Shown: positions 47,775-61,499, counted from the first letter of the stretch. The stretch is 64,000 bases of DNA from Verrucomicrobiia bacterium (GCA_026414565.1 JAOAIT010000044.1:91931-155930), one strand, 5' to 3'. Notes: generated by a model from the sequence alone, not told the origin. Made by a program: numbers and translations.

Positions 47775-49052
47775 TTAAATGATTTCTTCTTTCACCGGGT
47801 CCCAGCGCACCATACGCCGCTCCTGGGCGGATACCAGGGACATAAGACTGGTGGCGGCCTCGATGAAGGCCTCGTCGGTGGAGCACTTCGGCGTGCCGCG
47901 GGTACGAATGCACTGAATCCAATCCAGCAGATGATGGGGCTGGGCGGGGGTTTTGCCCCGCTCATAACCGGCCGGCAAATCAGTGCGTTTATTGTGGCGC
48001 GCCCGTTGAATTTCAAAGGTGGTCACGTCATGTGCAATGCCGTCAAAGCGCAGGGTGGCATCGCGCCCACAGATTTCCACCGGCTGGCTGGCGGTGGCCA
48101 CCATGCTGCCGGTAAAGGTGACGGTGCGCCGCAGTTTCTCGAATTGATAAGTGGCCACCCAGGTGTCGGGCACTTCACGGTCATCATGCAACATGGCGTT
48201 AAGCCCCGCGCAGGCGCAGGTGTCCGGGATGCCGTGGCCCAGGAGGTATTGCACAAAGTCCAGTTCATGAGACAACAAATCGCCGGCGTAACCGGTGCCG
48301 TAAGCGTAGTAACAGCGCCAATGCCAGAAGTGACGCTCATTCCAGGGGATTTTGGGCGCCGGGCCGAGCCATAAATCCCAGTGGACTTCTTTTTGGACCA
48401 TGGCGGGATCGGGACGATCCCACTTTTCGTAATAGCCGTACCATCGCCAGTTGGGATGGGCCGGATCGGAGGCCTTGAAGCGTCCCGTCCGCACCAGGGA
48501 CACCGGACCAAGGAGGCCTTGGGCAATCCATTCTTTGGCCTGAAGCGCGCAGGTGGCCTGCCGGGCCTGATGGCCAAGTTGAAAAACCACCCCGCTCTTT
48601 TGCAAGGCGGCACGCATCAGCTTGGCTTCGGCCAGCGTGCGCGAGAAACCTTTTTCGCAGTAAATATCTTTGCCGGCTTTTACGGCGTCCAACACCATCT
48701 GGCAATGCCAGTGATCGGGCGTGGCAATGACCACTGCATCCACCTCCTTGTCGGCCAGCAACTCGCGATAATCCACGTAGGCCCTGGCCTTGGGGTTGTT
48801 GCAGCGTTCCAAGCCCTTTTGCCGGTGCGGGCCATAAACATCGCATACGGCTGTGACCTGGACATCGTTCATCCCGGCAAGCACATTCAACAAATCACCG
48901 CCCCGGGTGCCGATGCCAATGCAGCCCACCCGGACGGCCTGGCTGCGGCCGGGGGCTGCCAGCATGCCGGGACAAGTCAGGGTGGCGGCCGCCAGGCTGG
49001 CATTGCGCAGGAAGCGGCGGCGACTGAGGGACAAGGTGTTGTTCATAACCAT
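47775..49052 (-). CDS. TAT-exported Gfo/Idh/MocA-family oxidoreductase
   Basis: Starting at the ATG at 49052 (MVMNNT) gives 425 residues. The N-terminus carries a twin-arginine signal (SRRRFLRNASLAAATL) and the mature protein begins with a Rossmann fold (VRVGCIGIGTRGGDLLN). VIATPDHWHCQMVLDA and KAGKDIYCEKGFSRTLAEA follow, the latter being the family's EKP-type active-site block with Lys-Gly here instead of Lys-Pro. Exported members act on sugars with a tightly carried NAD(P) cofactor, and Verrucomicrobia and Planctomycetes have many. The upstream-extended frame to 49196 lacks family similarity. Confidence 0.9.
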   Translation of the reverse strand: MVMNNTLSLSRRRFLRNASLAAATLTCPGMLAAPGRSQAVRVGCIGIGTRGGDLLNVLAGMNDVQVTAVCDVYGPHRQKGLERCNNPKARAYVDYRELLADKEVDAVVIATPDHWHCQMVLDAVKAGKDIYCEKGFSRTLAEAKLMRAALQKSGVVFQLGHQARQATCALQAKEWIAQGLLGPVSLVRTGRFKASDPAHPNWRWYGYYEKWDRPDPAMVQKEVHWDLWLGPAPKIPWNERHFWHWRCYYAYGTGYAGDLLSHELDFVQYLLGHGIPDTCACAGLNAMLHDDREVPDTWVATYQFEKLRRTVTFTGSMVATASQPVEICGRDATLRFDGIAHDVTTFEIQRARHNKRTDLPAGYERGKTPAQPHHLLDWIQCIRTRGTPKCSTDEAFIEAATSLMSLVSAQERRMVRWDPVKEEII

Positions 49053-49575
49053 GGTATGGTCAGGGTCCAGGAGGACTTTGCCATGTCGGCTTGGGTACAC
49101 GGGTAACCGGGCGGCAGTGTAATTCAGGCCGGGCAGGGCGGGCAATACAATCATGCAGAGGAAAAAACGTCTGCAGAACAAGCCAACTGGCTGCAATGAT
49201 GGGGGCAGGATTTTGCGTGGATATGGTGCGAGAGCCTTCCAGGAAGCAGGGAAGGCCGTTGGCGGGGCAACCTATTACACTATTGCAGTTGGGGAGAATT
49301 GGGGTATTGTAGCCTTGGCAATGGGGTTTGCCATCTGGGCCGCCCAGAGAACTGTGCTGACGGGTTTTCAGCGCTGATAACTCCTACCGGTTAAAGCTGT
49401 GATATCGGTAGGCAGTTTATGAAAAGCAGGGGCAGTCCAGGCTCAGCGCGATCGCCGGCAAGGCGGTTCCTCTCTTCTCTTGACTTCACGGTATTTCCGG
49501 AAAAGTCGGCTGTTTTGGCCGGGCCGCGGGCCTTTTGTTGCGATGTGTTTTGCGCCCAAACTTCATTAGATCGCC
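49053..49575. other. Gene-poor intergenic region
   Basis: This gap of about 520 nt lies between the divergent Gfo/Idh/MocA and antiporter genes. It holds a 74-codon plus-strand frame (49153-49377) with one hydrophobic stretch but no family match, and a hairpin at 49383-49412. A TTGACT lies near 49480 without a matching -10 box. No convincing gene was identified. Confidence 0.5.
49383..49412 (+). other. Inverted repeat (possible hairpin)
   Basis: CCTACCG (49383-49389) and CGGTAGG (49406-49412) are perfect 7-nt arms, extendable by a G-T and a T-A pair, around a loop of about 12-16 nt. It lies six bases after the stop of the small unassigned frame 49153-49377. No U-tract follows, so it is not a classical terminator; it could be a protein-binding site or part of an RNA. 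Confidence 0.4.
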
Positions 49576-50793
49576 ATGGATAACATCTGGTTCACCGCGG
49601 CTTTTTGGATGGGCCTTGCCCTGCTGGCCAGCCTCATTTCCATCCGGCTGGGCATTTCTGTGGCCTTGATTGAGATTCTCATGGGTGTATTGGTGGGCAA
49701 CCTGCATCCGGCGGGGGAGGCCCCATTTTTGCATACCACAGAATGGACCAACTTCCTGGCCATGCTGGGCAGCGGCGTGCTGACTTTTCTGGCGGGCGCC
49801 GAGATTGATCCCAGTTCTCTGCGGGCCAACCTGCGGGCCAGCCTGAGCATTGGGGTGCTGTCATTTCTGCTGCCGTTTCTGGGGGTGTGGTTTTTCTGCC
49901 AGTATGTCATGCACTGGCCAACGCAGCAGGCCCAGATTGCCGGCATTGCTCTCTCCACCACTTCGGTGGCGGTGGTTTATGCCGTGATGATTGAAGGCGG
50001 GTTGAGCGGCACGGCGATGGGCAAAATGCTGCTGGCGGCGTGTTTTATCACCGACTTCGGCACGGTGCTGGCGCTGGGCATTCTCTTTGCTGATTTCAAC
50101 CTCTGGCTGGTGGTTTTTGTCGGGGTGACGTCCGTCATGCTGTGGCTCATGCCGAAGTGGACGCAATATCTCATCAGCCGGTTGGGGGCCACCCGGGTGA
50201 GCGAGCCGGAGGTCAAGTTCATCTTTCTGGTTTTGTTTTTTCTGGGCGGGCTGGCGTCCTCGGCCAAAAGCGAGGCGGTATTGCCGGCCTACCTGCTGGG
50301 GCTGGTGGTGGCGGGGGTGTTTTTGCGGGACAAAACGCTGGTGCATCGCATGCGCAGCATTGCGTTTGCCATTTTCACGCCGTTTTACTTCATCAAGGCC
50401 GGTTTGTTTGTGTCCCTGCCCGCTTTGAAGGCGGCAGCGGGGTTGATCGTGGTGCTGCTGCTGATGAAAATGGCGACTAAAATCGTGGGGGTCTGGCCGC
50501 TTTCCCGGTATTTCTTCATGCGCCCGCGGGAGGCCAGTTACACCGCACTGTTGATGTCCACCGGCCTGACGTTCGGCACCATCTCGGCGCTTTTCGGACT
50601 GCAAAACAAGATCATCAATCAAGAACAGTATTCCGTGCTGGTGACGGTGGTGATTCTGAGCGCCTTTGTGCCCACGCTGATGGCGCAAAAGTGGTTTCAA
50701 CCTTCGGTGAGGACCATGACGGCCTGGGGCCGGCTCTATCAGCGGCGCATGGGTGCACACGAGCGCACCACGCCAGCCGACGGCGGAAAGTGA
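49576..50793 (+). CDS. CPA2-type cation/H+ antiporter (Kef/NapA-like)
   Basis: This 405-residue integral membrane protein has about 12 hydrophobic segments and the cation:proton antiporter layout. Visible motifs are an N-terminal LGISVALIEILMGVLVGN, then FLAGAEIDPSSLRANL, then the unwound core TTSVAVVY, then ITDFGTVLALG with the ion-binding Asp. The C-terminal TrkA-N/RCK domain of KefB/KefC is absent. It should exchange Na+ or K+ for H+. It is the first gene of a three-gene operon, with the UspA gene 6 nt downstream. Confidence 0.9.
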   Translation: MDNIWFTAAFWMGLALLASLISIRLGISVALIEILMGVLVGNLHPAGEAPFLHTTEWTNFLAMLGSGVLTFLAGAEIDPSSLRANLRASLSIGVLSFLLPFLGVWFFCQYVMHWPTQQAQIAGIALSTTSVAVVYAVMIEGGLSGTAMGKMLLAACFITDFGTVLALGILFADFNLWLVVFVGVTSVMLWLMPKWTQYLISRLGATRVSEPEVKFIFLVLFFLGGLASSAKSEAVLPAYLLGLVVAGVFLRDKTLVHRMRSIAFAIFTPFYFIKAGLFVSLPALKAAAGLIVVLLLMKMATKIVGVWPLSRYFFMRPREASYTALLMSTGLTFGTISALFGLQNKIINQEQYSVLVTVVILSAFVPTLMAQKWFQPSVRTMTAWGRLYQRRMGAHERTTPADGGK

Positions 50794-50799
50794 GGGCCT

Positions 50800-51225
50800 A
50801 TGTTCAAGAAAATACTCGTGGGTTACGATGGCTCAAAGGGCGGCCAGTTGGCCTTGCGGCGCGCGGCAGTGATGGCCAGGGAATACAATGCCCACCTGAC
50901 GGTGTTGTGGGTGCAGGAACCGCTGCCCCGCTACACCGACCTGCCCGGGGAACCGGAGAGCGAAGCCGAAGCTGCGGATGACTACTTCGCGAGCCTGCAA
51001 AAAGAAGTGGCCGCCGTGGCGACGGAGCATGGCATCCACATTGAATGTGTCACGCGCCGGGGGCATCCGGCCAAGACGATCGTCAAATACGCCGCCGAGG
51101 GCCAGTATGACCTGATCGTGGTGGGGCACAGCGACCATTCCGAGCTGTGGGGGCGGTTGTTGGGGGACACGGCCGACCGCATCAGTGACCACGCTCATTG
51201 CAGTGTGCTGATCGTGAAGTCATGA
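50800..51225 (+). CDS. Universal stress protein, UspA family
   Basis: This 141-residue single Usp domain starts with KKILVGYDGSKGGQLALRRA. It ends with LIVVGHSDHSELWGRLLGD and CSVLIVKS, including the G-x2-G-x9-G-type nucleotide loop in a slightly altered form. A GAGGG ribosome-binding site precedes the ATG. Pairing with an antiporter is common for Usp proteins, which may sense ATP or modulate the transporter. Its TGA overlaps the next ATG (ATGA). Confidence 0.93.
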   Translation: MFKKILVGYDGSKGGQLALRRAAVMAREYNAHLTVLWVQEPLPRYTDLPGEPESEAEAADDYFASLQKEVAAVATEHGIHIECVTRRGHPAKTIVKYAAEGQYDLIVVGHSDHSELWGRLLGDTADRISDHAHCSVLIVKS

Positions 51226-52907
51226 GGACGATGCCGGCATTGGCCGAGGCCGTGCCCACGTTGCCTCCTTCGCGGGGCACGGCGGACAGTGAGCTGCTGG
51301 CCGCCCTGGCGCAACTGGCGCGGGAGTGGCAGCTTGAGGCGCTGCACCCGGCACTGGCGGCTTGCGAGGATTTGCTCTCCGCCCCGGCGGGGGTGGAGGT
51401 GGCGGTACTGGGGCGCTTCAAGGCGGGCAAAAGCTCCTTTTTGAATCATCTTCTGGGGCGGGCGGTGCTGCCCATCAGCGCGGTGCCGCTGACGGCGGTC
51501 ATCACGCGGCTCGTTTATGGAGAGCGCGAGCTGGCCCGGGTGCGTTTCCAGGATGGCCGGGTGCTGGAGATTGCCGTGGCGGAAATTCGCCACTTTGTGG
51601 ACGAGCAGGAGAATCCGCGCAATCAGAAGCGGGTTGCCGCGGTTGAGGTGGTGTTGCCGGAAATGCGGCCCTTTGCGCCTTTGAGTTTTGTGGACACCCC
51701 CGGTTTGGACAGTGCCTTGCAGCACAACACCACGGTCACGCTGGATTGGCTGCCGCGCGTGGGGGCCAGCCTGGTGGCCATCAGCGCCGATGCGCCGCTC
51801 TCCGAACGCGACATGGCCCTGTTGCGGGAATTGCGGCAGCATACGCCCCGCATGGCGCTTTTGATCACCAAAGCGGATTTGCTCAATGCACCCCAGCAGG
51901 CGCAGGTCTTGCGGTACGTTCACACACAGCTTCACCAGCAGGAATGGGCCGGGCTGCCGGTGTTTATGTATTCGGTGAAATCGGGCGGCGCAGAGTGGCG
52001 TGAGCCGCTGCTGCGTGAATTTCTCCTGCCGCTGGCGCAGGATGCGGAAGGGGCGCGGGGCCAGATAGCCCGGCATAAATTAGCCTCGTTGCGCCAGCAG
52101 ATGCTGGGTTACTTGCGGGTGGCACTGGCGGCAGCCACGCAGGCCGAGACGGCGCGCGAGTGTTTGGCGGCCCGGCTGCTGGAGGAGCGCCAGCGGTTCG
52201 GGCTGTTGCGCGATGAGTTGTTTGTGCTGGCGCGCCAATGGAAGGCTCAGGCGCTGGAGCAGTCCCTGGGTCAGTTGCAGGCGGTGCAGCGGGATTTGCA
52301 GGAGCGGCTGGCGGGTGAGCTGGAGGAGCAGTTTGGGCGCAGGCGCTGCCGGTTGCCGGTGCTTCTGGACTTGTGGCGCGAAAAAGTGCAGGAGTATCTG
52401 GCCCGGGAGCTGGCCCAAATTTCGCAAACGCAACGGCCGTTGTTTTGCCAGCCCCTGCATCGAGTCCAGGAGCATCTGACGCGCACTGTGCGGGCATTTC
52501 ATGACCGGCTGGCCGGCCATGTGCAAAGCGCCCTGGGATTAAGCCTGCCGCCCTGGGAATATCAACCTATACTCAAAGAACCTGACGCTCCCCCGCTGGA
52601 TGTGAGTTATCCCTTTGATCCTGCCTTCAGCGCCGTGATCTATCTCCTGCCCGGTTTTCTCTGCCGTCGGCCATTGGAGCGCGTGCTGTTGCGCAAGGCG
52701 CGTTACGAGGTGGAAAAAAACCTGTCCCGGCTGGCGGCCGATTGGAGTGAACGGGTGGGCGCGGCTATTGAAGTCAGTTGCCGGGAGGCGGAGGCGGCCG
52801 CGTGGAATGAGTTGCTGGCGTTGTCGCAAATGGCCGCACAAACGGCTTCCGCCGTGCCCCGTTTGCGCGAGCAGATGAAGCGCCTGGAAGGTGGCAGGCC
52901 GGTCTGA
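51222..52907 (+). CDS. Dynamin-like GTPase
   Basis: The ATG at 51222 overlaps the UspA stop (ATGA) and gives 561 residues. GTPase motifs are the P-loop GRFKAGKSS (64-72), a switch Thr in the PLTAVITRL segment, DTPG (158-161) and TKAD (around 219). Long helical regions follow, then a hydrophobic paddle-like segment (FSAVIYLLPGFLC) near residue 475, as in bacterial dynamin-like proteins that bind or fuse membranes. Location in an antiporter/Usp operon suggests a membrane-stress role, which is an inference. Confidence 0.9.
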   Translation: MRTMPALAEAVPTLPPSRGTADSELLAALAQLAREWQLEALHPALAACEDLLSAPAGVEVAVLGRFKAGKSSFLNHLLGRAVLPISAVPLTAVITRLVYGERELARVRFQDGRVLEIAVAEIRHFVDEQENPRNQKRVAAVEVVLPEMRPFAPLSFVDTPGLDSALQHNTTVTLDWLPRVGASLVAISADAPLSERDMALLRELRQHTPRMALLITKADLLNAPQQAQVLRYVHTQLHQQEWAGLPVFMYSVKSGGAEWREPLLREFLLPLAQDAEGARGQIARHKLASLRQQMLGYLRVALAAATQAETARECLAARLLEERQRFGLLRDELFVLARQWKAQALEQSLGQLQAVQRDLQERLAGELEEQFGRRRCRLPVLLDLWREKVQEYLARELAQISQTQRPLFCQPLHRVQEHLTRTVRAFHDRLAGHVQSALGLSLPPWEYQPILKEPDAPPLDVSYPFDPAFSAVIYLLPGFLCRRPLERVLLRKARYEVEKNLSRLAADWSERVGAAIEVSCREAEAAAWNELLALSQMAAQTASAVPRLREQMKRLEGGRPV

Positions 52908-52913
52908 AGCACA

Positions 52914-53240
52914 TCATCCCCGGGGGCCAAACAGAATTACGGCGGTGCCGACCAGGCAAATCACGGCCCCCAGCACGTCCCATTGATCGGGTTTAAGGCC
53001 TTCCACCGCCCACAGCCACGCCAGGGAAGCCGCAATATAGACGCCCCCATAGGCGGCATACACCCTGCCGGCACCGGTTTGCGGGTGCAGGGTGAGCAGC
53101 CATGCAAACAAGGCCAGGGACAAAGCGCCCGGCACCAGCCACCACGCCGGCCGCTGCAGGCGCAGCCAGAGATACACGGCATAGCAGCCGAAGATTTCCG
53201 CTGCCGCCGTCACGGTAAATAAGAGGAACGCTTTCAGCAC
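52914..53240 (-). CDS. ynfA: YnfA family (UPF0060) small membrane protein
   Basis: This 108-residue protein has four predicted membrane helices and the YnfA/UPF0060 signatures: [15 protein letters not shown] near the start and [18 protein letters not shown] in the middle. The family is related to small multidrug resistance (SMR-type) transporters. It follows the phosphatase gene by 71 nt on the same strand, and its 3' end is 6 nt from the convergent dynamin gene. Confidence 0.95.
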   Translation of the reverse strand: MLKAFLLFTVTAAAEIFGCYAVYLWLRLQRPAWWLVPGALSLALFAWLLTLHPQTGAGRVYAAYGGVYIAASLAWLWAVEGLKPDQWDVLGAVICLVGTAVILFGPRG

Positions 53241-53311
53241 GGGCGCCGTTATAAAAGCCCGGCTTAAAGGAGGCGAGCAGATAAGCGAACGTGCTGAGAC
53301 GGCAGGAAAGA

Positions 53312-57010
<3,699 letters not shown>

Positions 57011-57034
57011 AAGGCGCCCCGAGTGTGGCCCAAC

Positions 57035-57829
57035 TTAAAGCCGCCGCAAGTGAAAACCGCCATCCACATTGAGGACCTCGCCGGTGCTGAAGGGAAACAG
57101 CCCCTGGGCGATGGCGGCCACCGCCTTGCCCACATCCTCGGGAGTTCCCCACCGGGCGATGGGGGTCAGGCCTTCGGCGATCAGTCGGTCATACTTCTCT
57201 TTGACCGGGCCGGTCATGTCCGTGGCGATGATGCCGGGCCGGATTTCAAACACCTGGATGCCGTGCCCGGCCAGGCGGGCGGCGAAGAGGGGCGTGAGCA
57301 TGGCCAGCGCCGCTTTGGCCAGACAATAATCTCCGCGGTTCACGCTGGCCGTGTAGGCGCTGATGGAAGTGATGGTGACAATCTTGGGCCGCGGCTGACC
57401 GGGCGGCGTTTGGGCGGCCTGCTCAATCATCCAGCGCGCGGCCTGTTGCGTGAGAAAATAGGGGCCCTTAAGATTGATGCGCATGAGCCGGTCAAAACTT
57501 TCCTCGGTAGCCTCCAACAGGTCCGCCCGCACCTGGGGAGCCACGCCGGCATTGTTCACCAGCAAATCCAGCCGGCCAAAGACCTGGCGGGTGAAATCCA
57601 GCAGCCGGGTGCGATCGGAGGTTTCGGCAATGTCGGCCTGGCATGGTTCAGCGCGAATGGCCTTCCCGGCATCGCGGGCGGCGGCGAGGCAATCGGCCGC
57701 CGTGGCTTCTGCTGCGGCACGATTCCCGGCGTAGTTGATGACCAAGCTCCACCCCAACTTTGCCAGTTCCAGCGCAATGCCTCGCCCGATGCCGCGGGAG
57801 GCGCCGGTGATCAAGGCCACGGATTGCAT
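57035..57829 (-). CDS. Short-chain dehydrogenase/reductase (FabG-like)
   Basis: This 264-residue Rossmann protein has TGASRGIG for NAD(P) binding, LVNNAG, a Ser in TSISAYT, YCLAK as the Tyr-x3-Lys catalytic pair, and RPGIIATDM. General SDR reductases of this kind reduce keto groups on acyl chains or sugars. Being first in a GH88/esterase operon, a role in uronate or sugar catabolism is more likely than fatty acid synthesis, but this is inference. Confidence 0.92.
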   Translation of the reverse strand: MQSVALITGASRGIGRGIALELAKLGWSLVINYAGNRAAAEATAADCLAAARDAGKAIRAEPCQADIAETSDRTRLLDFTRQVFGRLDLLVNNAGVAPQVRADLLEATEESFDRLMRINLKGPYFLTQQAARWMIEQAAQTPPGQPRPKIVTITSISAYTASVNRGDYCLAKAALAMLTPLFAARLAGHGIQVFEIRPGIIATDMTGPVKEKYDRLIAEGLTPIARWGTPEDVGKAVAAIAQGLFPFSTGEVLNVDGGFHLRRL

Positions 57830-58025
57830 GGGCGCATGTTAAAGAGGCCGTGGCCTGCTGGCAATGGACAAAGCAAAGGCTGACGCGTGTGACGCCCCAA
57901 GGGGCAGGGTGAGGGCCGTGGAAGGCACCCGACACGGCCAGGCGCTTTGCGGCTTACCCGGTCCTGCAGCCCGGCAAGCGGCCCGCAGTGGACATTTCCG
58001 CCAAAATCAGCGAAATTAAAGAGGG

Positions 58026-61000
58026 ATGCTCACAAAATGTTGGAGCAGGGCTTGGTTGTGGCTCGCGCTATGGGCTGGAGGGTGGATGGTCCTCCCGGCC
58101 GGGGCCGCTCCCTATATAAGCGAGATTCTGCTGCGTCCCCCGGGTGGCGACACGCGCGTCCACCAGTACATCGAGCTACGCGGCAACCCCAATGAAGTCA
58201 TGCCGCCGGGGACTTTTTTGCTGGCGGTGGAAGGGGATGCCAATGGCAATCCGGGCGTCATTCAAAACCTCTTTAATTTGTCCGGGCGTGCCTTTGGCCA
58301 GAACGGTTTCCTGGTACTTTTGCAACAGTCCAACCAGTTTCAGGTGGTCACGGGCGCCACGGTGTTGCAACAGAGCGGGCCGGCCGACGGCTTCGGGCAC
58401 GGCAGCAGCAGCACGGTGGGACATCGGGGCGAGGACGGCCGCACGGATTTGGAGCTGCCCTCGGTTACTTTTTTTCTGATTACCGCCCCCAATCGCGCCC
58501 CCGCCTTGGGCGATGATTTGGATGCCAACAACGATGGACTGGTGGATGCGGGGTGGTTCAATGGCTGGCAGATTTGGGATTCCGTGGGCATCCTCGACAA
58601 CACCGGGAGTGGCGACATTGCCTATGGGGCCATCAATTTCCGGCGCAACCCTGCGGCCATGGCCGTGATGGGGCTGGTGGTGCAAGTTCCTTTTACGCCG
58701 GACTACGTGGCTCGCACAGGCAACAACACCGGCTCAAGTGCCTTGGATTGGATGGCGGCCAACAACCTGCAAGGCACTCCCCTCTCGCTGGTGTTGGGGG
58801 ATACCAGCCAGGTGACCTCTCCTTCCATGGCTGGCCGTCCCCTGAATCATCTTGGCGGCCCCAACTTTGGCGCTGCACCGCTGCCCGCCGTGCTCGTGCA
58901 ACCGGAGGGACCATGGGAGTTGGAGGAGGGCAATGCCACGCCGTTTAATTTTACCGTGGGGCTGGCCACCACGCCGGCCGGCCCGGTGGTGCTCCGGCTC
59001 TCGGCGGCTCCGTGGGTGGAGTTGAGCGCGAACGGAGGGCAGTCTTTTCAGCCGGCGGTGACCCTAACCATGACCAACACGGTGCCGGCCTCATTGCTGG
59101 CGCGCGCGCCGGACAATGAGTGGGTCAGCGGCGCGGCTCATACCGGCAACCTTCAGCTCTCCATCATCCAGACGGGCGACACGCAGTCCTACCCCACCAA
59201 CAAGCTTCTGCCTGCGCCGTTCATTCGGGTCAGCGACAATGATCGAGTCTGGTTGAACGAATTGAAAATCAATCCCCCCGGCGCGGATGCCGGGGCGGAG
59301 TACGTGGAAATTGCCGGGGCGCCGGCGCTCGCGCTGAGCAATGTCTGGTTGGTCATCCTCGCGGGACAGGTCAATGACAACCCCGGGCGGGTCGTGTGGG
59401 CGGTCAATTTAAGCGGGCAACGCTTGGGGGCCAACGGTTTTCTGTTTTTGGGGGCTACGAATCATCCTTACACCTTGCCTCCACAAACCGCCCAGCTATT
59501 ACTGCCGGCCTTTTCCACCAACGGCGGCCTGTTGCCCAACACCACGGCCACTTTTCTGCTCCTGTCCACTTCAACCCCGATCATTGCGGGGGAGGACTGG
59601 GATCGGGGGGACAACGGCCTGCTCGAGGGCCAGCCTGCCGGAGCGCAGGTTTTAGACTCGGTTGCCGTCCTCAGCGGCAACACCAACGCGGTGGTGTATT
59701 CGCCTGCCGTCCTTCAACTGCCCGCCGGCACCCCGGATGCGGCCACGCGCTGGCCGGGCAACTCCGCCCCCTCGTCGGCATCGGCCTGGTTTTACGGGCA
59801 GCTTTATGGCGCGGTTCCCGAGTCTTTGCAGTACGATGTCTCGCGCGTCAGCCCCAACTTCCCTTATGGCGCTCTGCTGACGCCGGGGGCCGCCAATGCT
59901 GGCGCGTTGCAATTCCGGCCCGTCCGGCCGGTGTGCGGCACCATCGGTGATCCCACCAATCCCACGCTGGATTTTGCCGTCCTCCCCACCAACAGCCCGC
60001 TTCTGATCGCCACGGCCGTCAGTGACAACCCGCTGGTGGTTTCCAATGCCGCCCTGAGTTTGCAGCTCAAAGCCCCCGGGAGTTATTCGTTGCGCATCGA
60101 GCCGCATGGCGTGGGTTACGCCAACTTGACCCTTGAGGTGTGGGATGGCCAGCAACGGGCGCGGCTCACCGTGCCTTATGCCGCGTCAGCCTTTGAGCGG
60201 GAGGGCACGCGTTATCATTCCGGCGCGGCAGACGCCTCGACCGCCCTGGCCCTGGATGAGGATTGGATGCTGGTGGGGGACGATGAAAACCAGGTGTTGC
60301 GGCTTTACTCCCGGCGTTTTTCCGGGCCGCCCGTCTGGCAAACCAACATGACGCCCTTCTTGGGGCTTACAGATTTCGAGGGCGGCCAGCCGCGGGAGGT
60401 GGACATTGAGGCCTCGGTGCGCGCGGGCAACCGGATTTATTGGCTGGGGGCACATTCCCACGCCAACATCGCCGAGGGGCGCACCAATCGCTCGCGCCTT
60501 TTTGCCACCGATCTGGTGGGCAGCGGCACCAACATCTCGCTGGTGTATGTGGGGCGGTACGACTACCTGAAACTGGACTTGGTGCAGTGGGACGCCAGCA
60601 ACGGCCACGGCAAAGGCCCGCATTATTACGGTCTGGCCGCCAGCACGGAGGAAGGCGTGGAGCCCAAATCTCCCGGAGGATTCAATCTGGAGGGGCTGGC
60701 GTGGGCGCCGGGCAGCACCAATGTGGTGTATGTGGGCTTTCGCGCGCCCCTTGTGCCGCCCACCAACCGCTGTTATGCGCTGGTGGTGCCGGTGCTGAAT
60801 TTCCCCGAGTTGATCGGCAGCAATGTGCCGCCCGGCAGCGCCCGCTTTGGCCCGCCGATTGAGATGGATTTGTTTGGCCGCGGCATCCGCAGCCTGGAGG
60901 GGGATGAGCAGGGGTATTTGATCATTGCCGGCACACCCTTGAATTTCCGCGGCCCGTACCCGGACGATTTCAAACTCTACCTGTGGAGCGGCCAGCCGCA

Positions 61001-61442
61001 GGACCCGCCGCAGGAGTTGACCGCCAACCTGGCCGGCATGAATCCCGAGGGCATTGTGCAATTGCCGCCCCGCCCGTGGACGCCGGAAACGCAGGTGCAA
61101 CTGGTCAGCGATAACGGCGTGATGGACTGGTACGGCGACGGCCAGCAGGCCAAGTTTCTGCCCATACGTGATTTCCGCAAATTCCGCAGCGACTGGGTGG
61201 CGCTTGGCCAAATCACCCGTCCGGCCCCGCTCCTGCGCTTCATCGCCGTGGAGGGCGAGCACGTGCGCCTGCGCTGGCGCGGACAGGCCGGCATCGCCTA
61301 CCGCATCCAGGCCAGCACGGCTTTGAACGGAAGCCATTGGACGGATCTGACCGGTGACCTGATTGCCCCCTCCCCCTGGCAGGAGTGGGTCCACACGAAC
61401 GCCGCCGGCGCGCAGCGCTTCTATCGCATTGTGGCGCCCTAA
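58026..61442 (+). CDS. Large secreted protein with lamin-tail-like and DUF3616-like domains
   Basis: This 1138-residue protein begins with a signal peptide (SRAWLWLALWAGGWMVLPAGA). Two lamin-tail-like domains follow: one at about 30-130 (ISEILLRPPGGDT, YIELRG) and one at about 410-500 (LNELKINPPGADAG, EYVEIAG). A Calx-beta-like segment lies between them. A C-terminal DUF3616-like beta-propeller starts near residue 740 (ALDEDWMLVGDDENQVLRLY, DIEASVRAGNRIYWLGAHSH). Such combinations are typical of secreted Verrucomicrobia/Planctomycetes proteins of unknown function. The ATG has GAGGG immediately before it rather than at normal spacing. It converges with the HtrA gene, 57 nt between the stops. 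Confidence 0.87.
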   Translation: MLTKCWSRAWLWLALWAGGWMVLPAGAAPYISEILLRPPGGDTRVHQYIELRGNPNEVMPPGTFLLAVEGDANGNPGVIQNLFNLSGRAFGQNGFLVLLQQSNQFQVVTGATVLQQSGPADGFGHGSSSTVGHRGEDGRTDLELPSVTFFLITAPNRAPALGDDLDANNDGLVDAGWFNGWQIWDSVGILDNTGSGDIAYGAINFRRNPAAMAVMGLVVQVPFTPDYVARTGNNTGSSALDWMAANNLQGTPLSLVLGDTSQVTSPSMAGRPLNHLGGPNFGAAPLPAVLVQPEGPWELEEGNATPFNFTVGLATTPAGPVVLRLSAAPWVELSANGGQSFQPAVTLTMTNTVPASLLARAPDNEWVSGAAHTGNLQLSIIQTGDTQSYPTNKLLPAPFIRVSDNDRVWLNELKINPPGADAGAEYVEIAGAPALALSNVWLVILAGQVNDNPGRVVWAVNLSGQRLGANGFLFLGATNHPYTLPPQTAQLLLPAFSTNGGLLPNTTATFLLLSTSTPIIAGEDWDRGDNGLLEGQPAGAQVLDSVAVLSGNTNAVVYSPAVLQLPAGTPDAATRWPGNSAPSSASAWFYGQLYGAVPESLQYDVSRVSPNFPYGALLTPGAANAGALQFRPVRPVCGTIGDPTNPTLDFAVLPTNSPLLIATAVSDNPLVVSNAALSLQLKAPGSYSLRIEPHGVGYANLTLEVWDGQQRARLTVPYAASAFEREGTRYHSGAADASTALALDEDWMLVGDDENQVLRLYSRRFSGPPVWQTNMTPFLGLTDFEGGQPREVDIEASVRAGNRIYWLGAHSHANIAEGRTNRSRLFATDLVGSGTNISLVYVGRYDYLKLDLVQWDASNGHGKGPHYYGLAASTEEGVEPKSPGGFNLEGLAWAPGSTNVVYVGFRAPLVPPTNRCYALVVPVLNFPELIGSNVPPGSARFGPPIEMDLFGRGIRSLEGDEQGYLIIAGTPLNFRGPYPDDFKLYLWSGQPQDPPQELTANLAGMNPEGIVQLPPRPWTPETQVQLVSDNGVMDWYGDGQQAKFLPIRDFRKFRSDWVALGQITRPAPLLRFIAVEGEHVRLRWRGQAGIAYRIQASTALNGSHWTDLTGDLIAPSPWQEWVHTNAAGAQRFYRIVAP

Positions 61443-61499
61443 TAAGCATCGCCCGCCCCCGCAAGAGCTGGCACCCGTGCTGAGCCGGGCGGAAGGAGG

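Noticed and set aside
49153..49377. 74-codon frame as a real small membrane protein
   Set aside because: One hydrophobic stretch but no ribosome-binding site, no family match and unusual composition; kept only as an observation.
61443..61499. Bidirectional terminator between the convergent DUF3616-like and htrA-like genes
   Set aside because: Only GC-rich short inverted repeats (CGCCCG/CGGGCG, GCAC/GTGC) without U-tracts; too weak to call.
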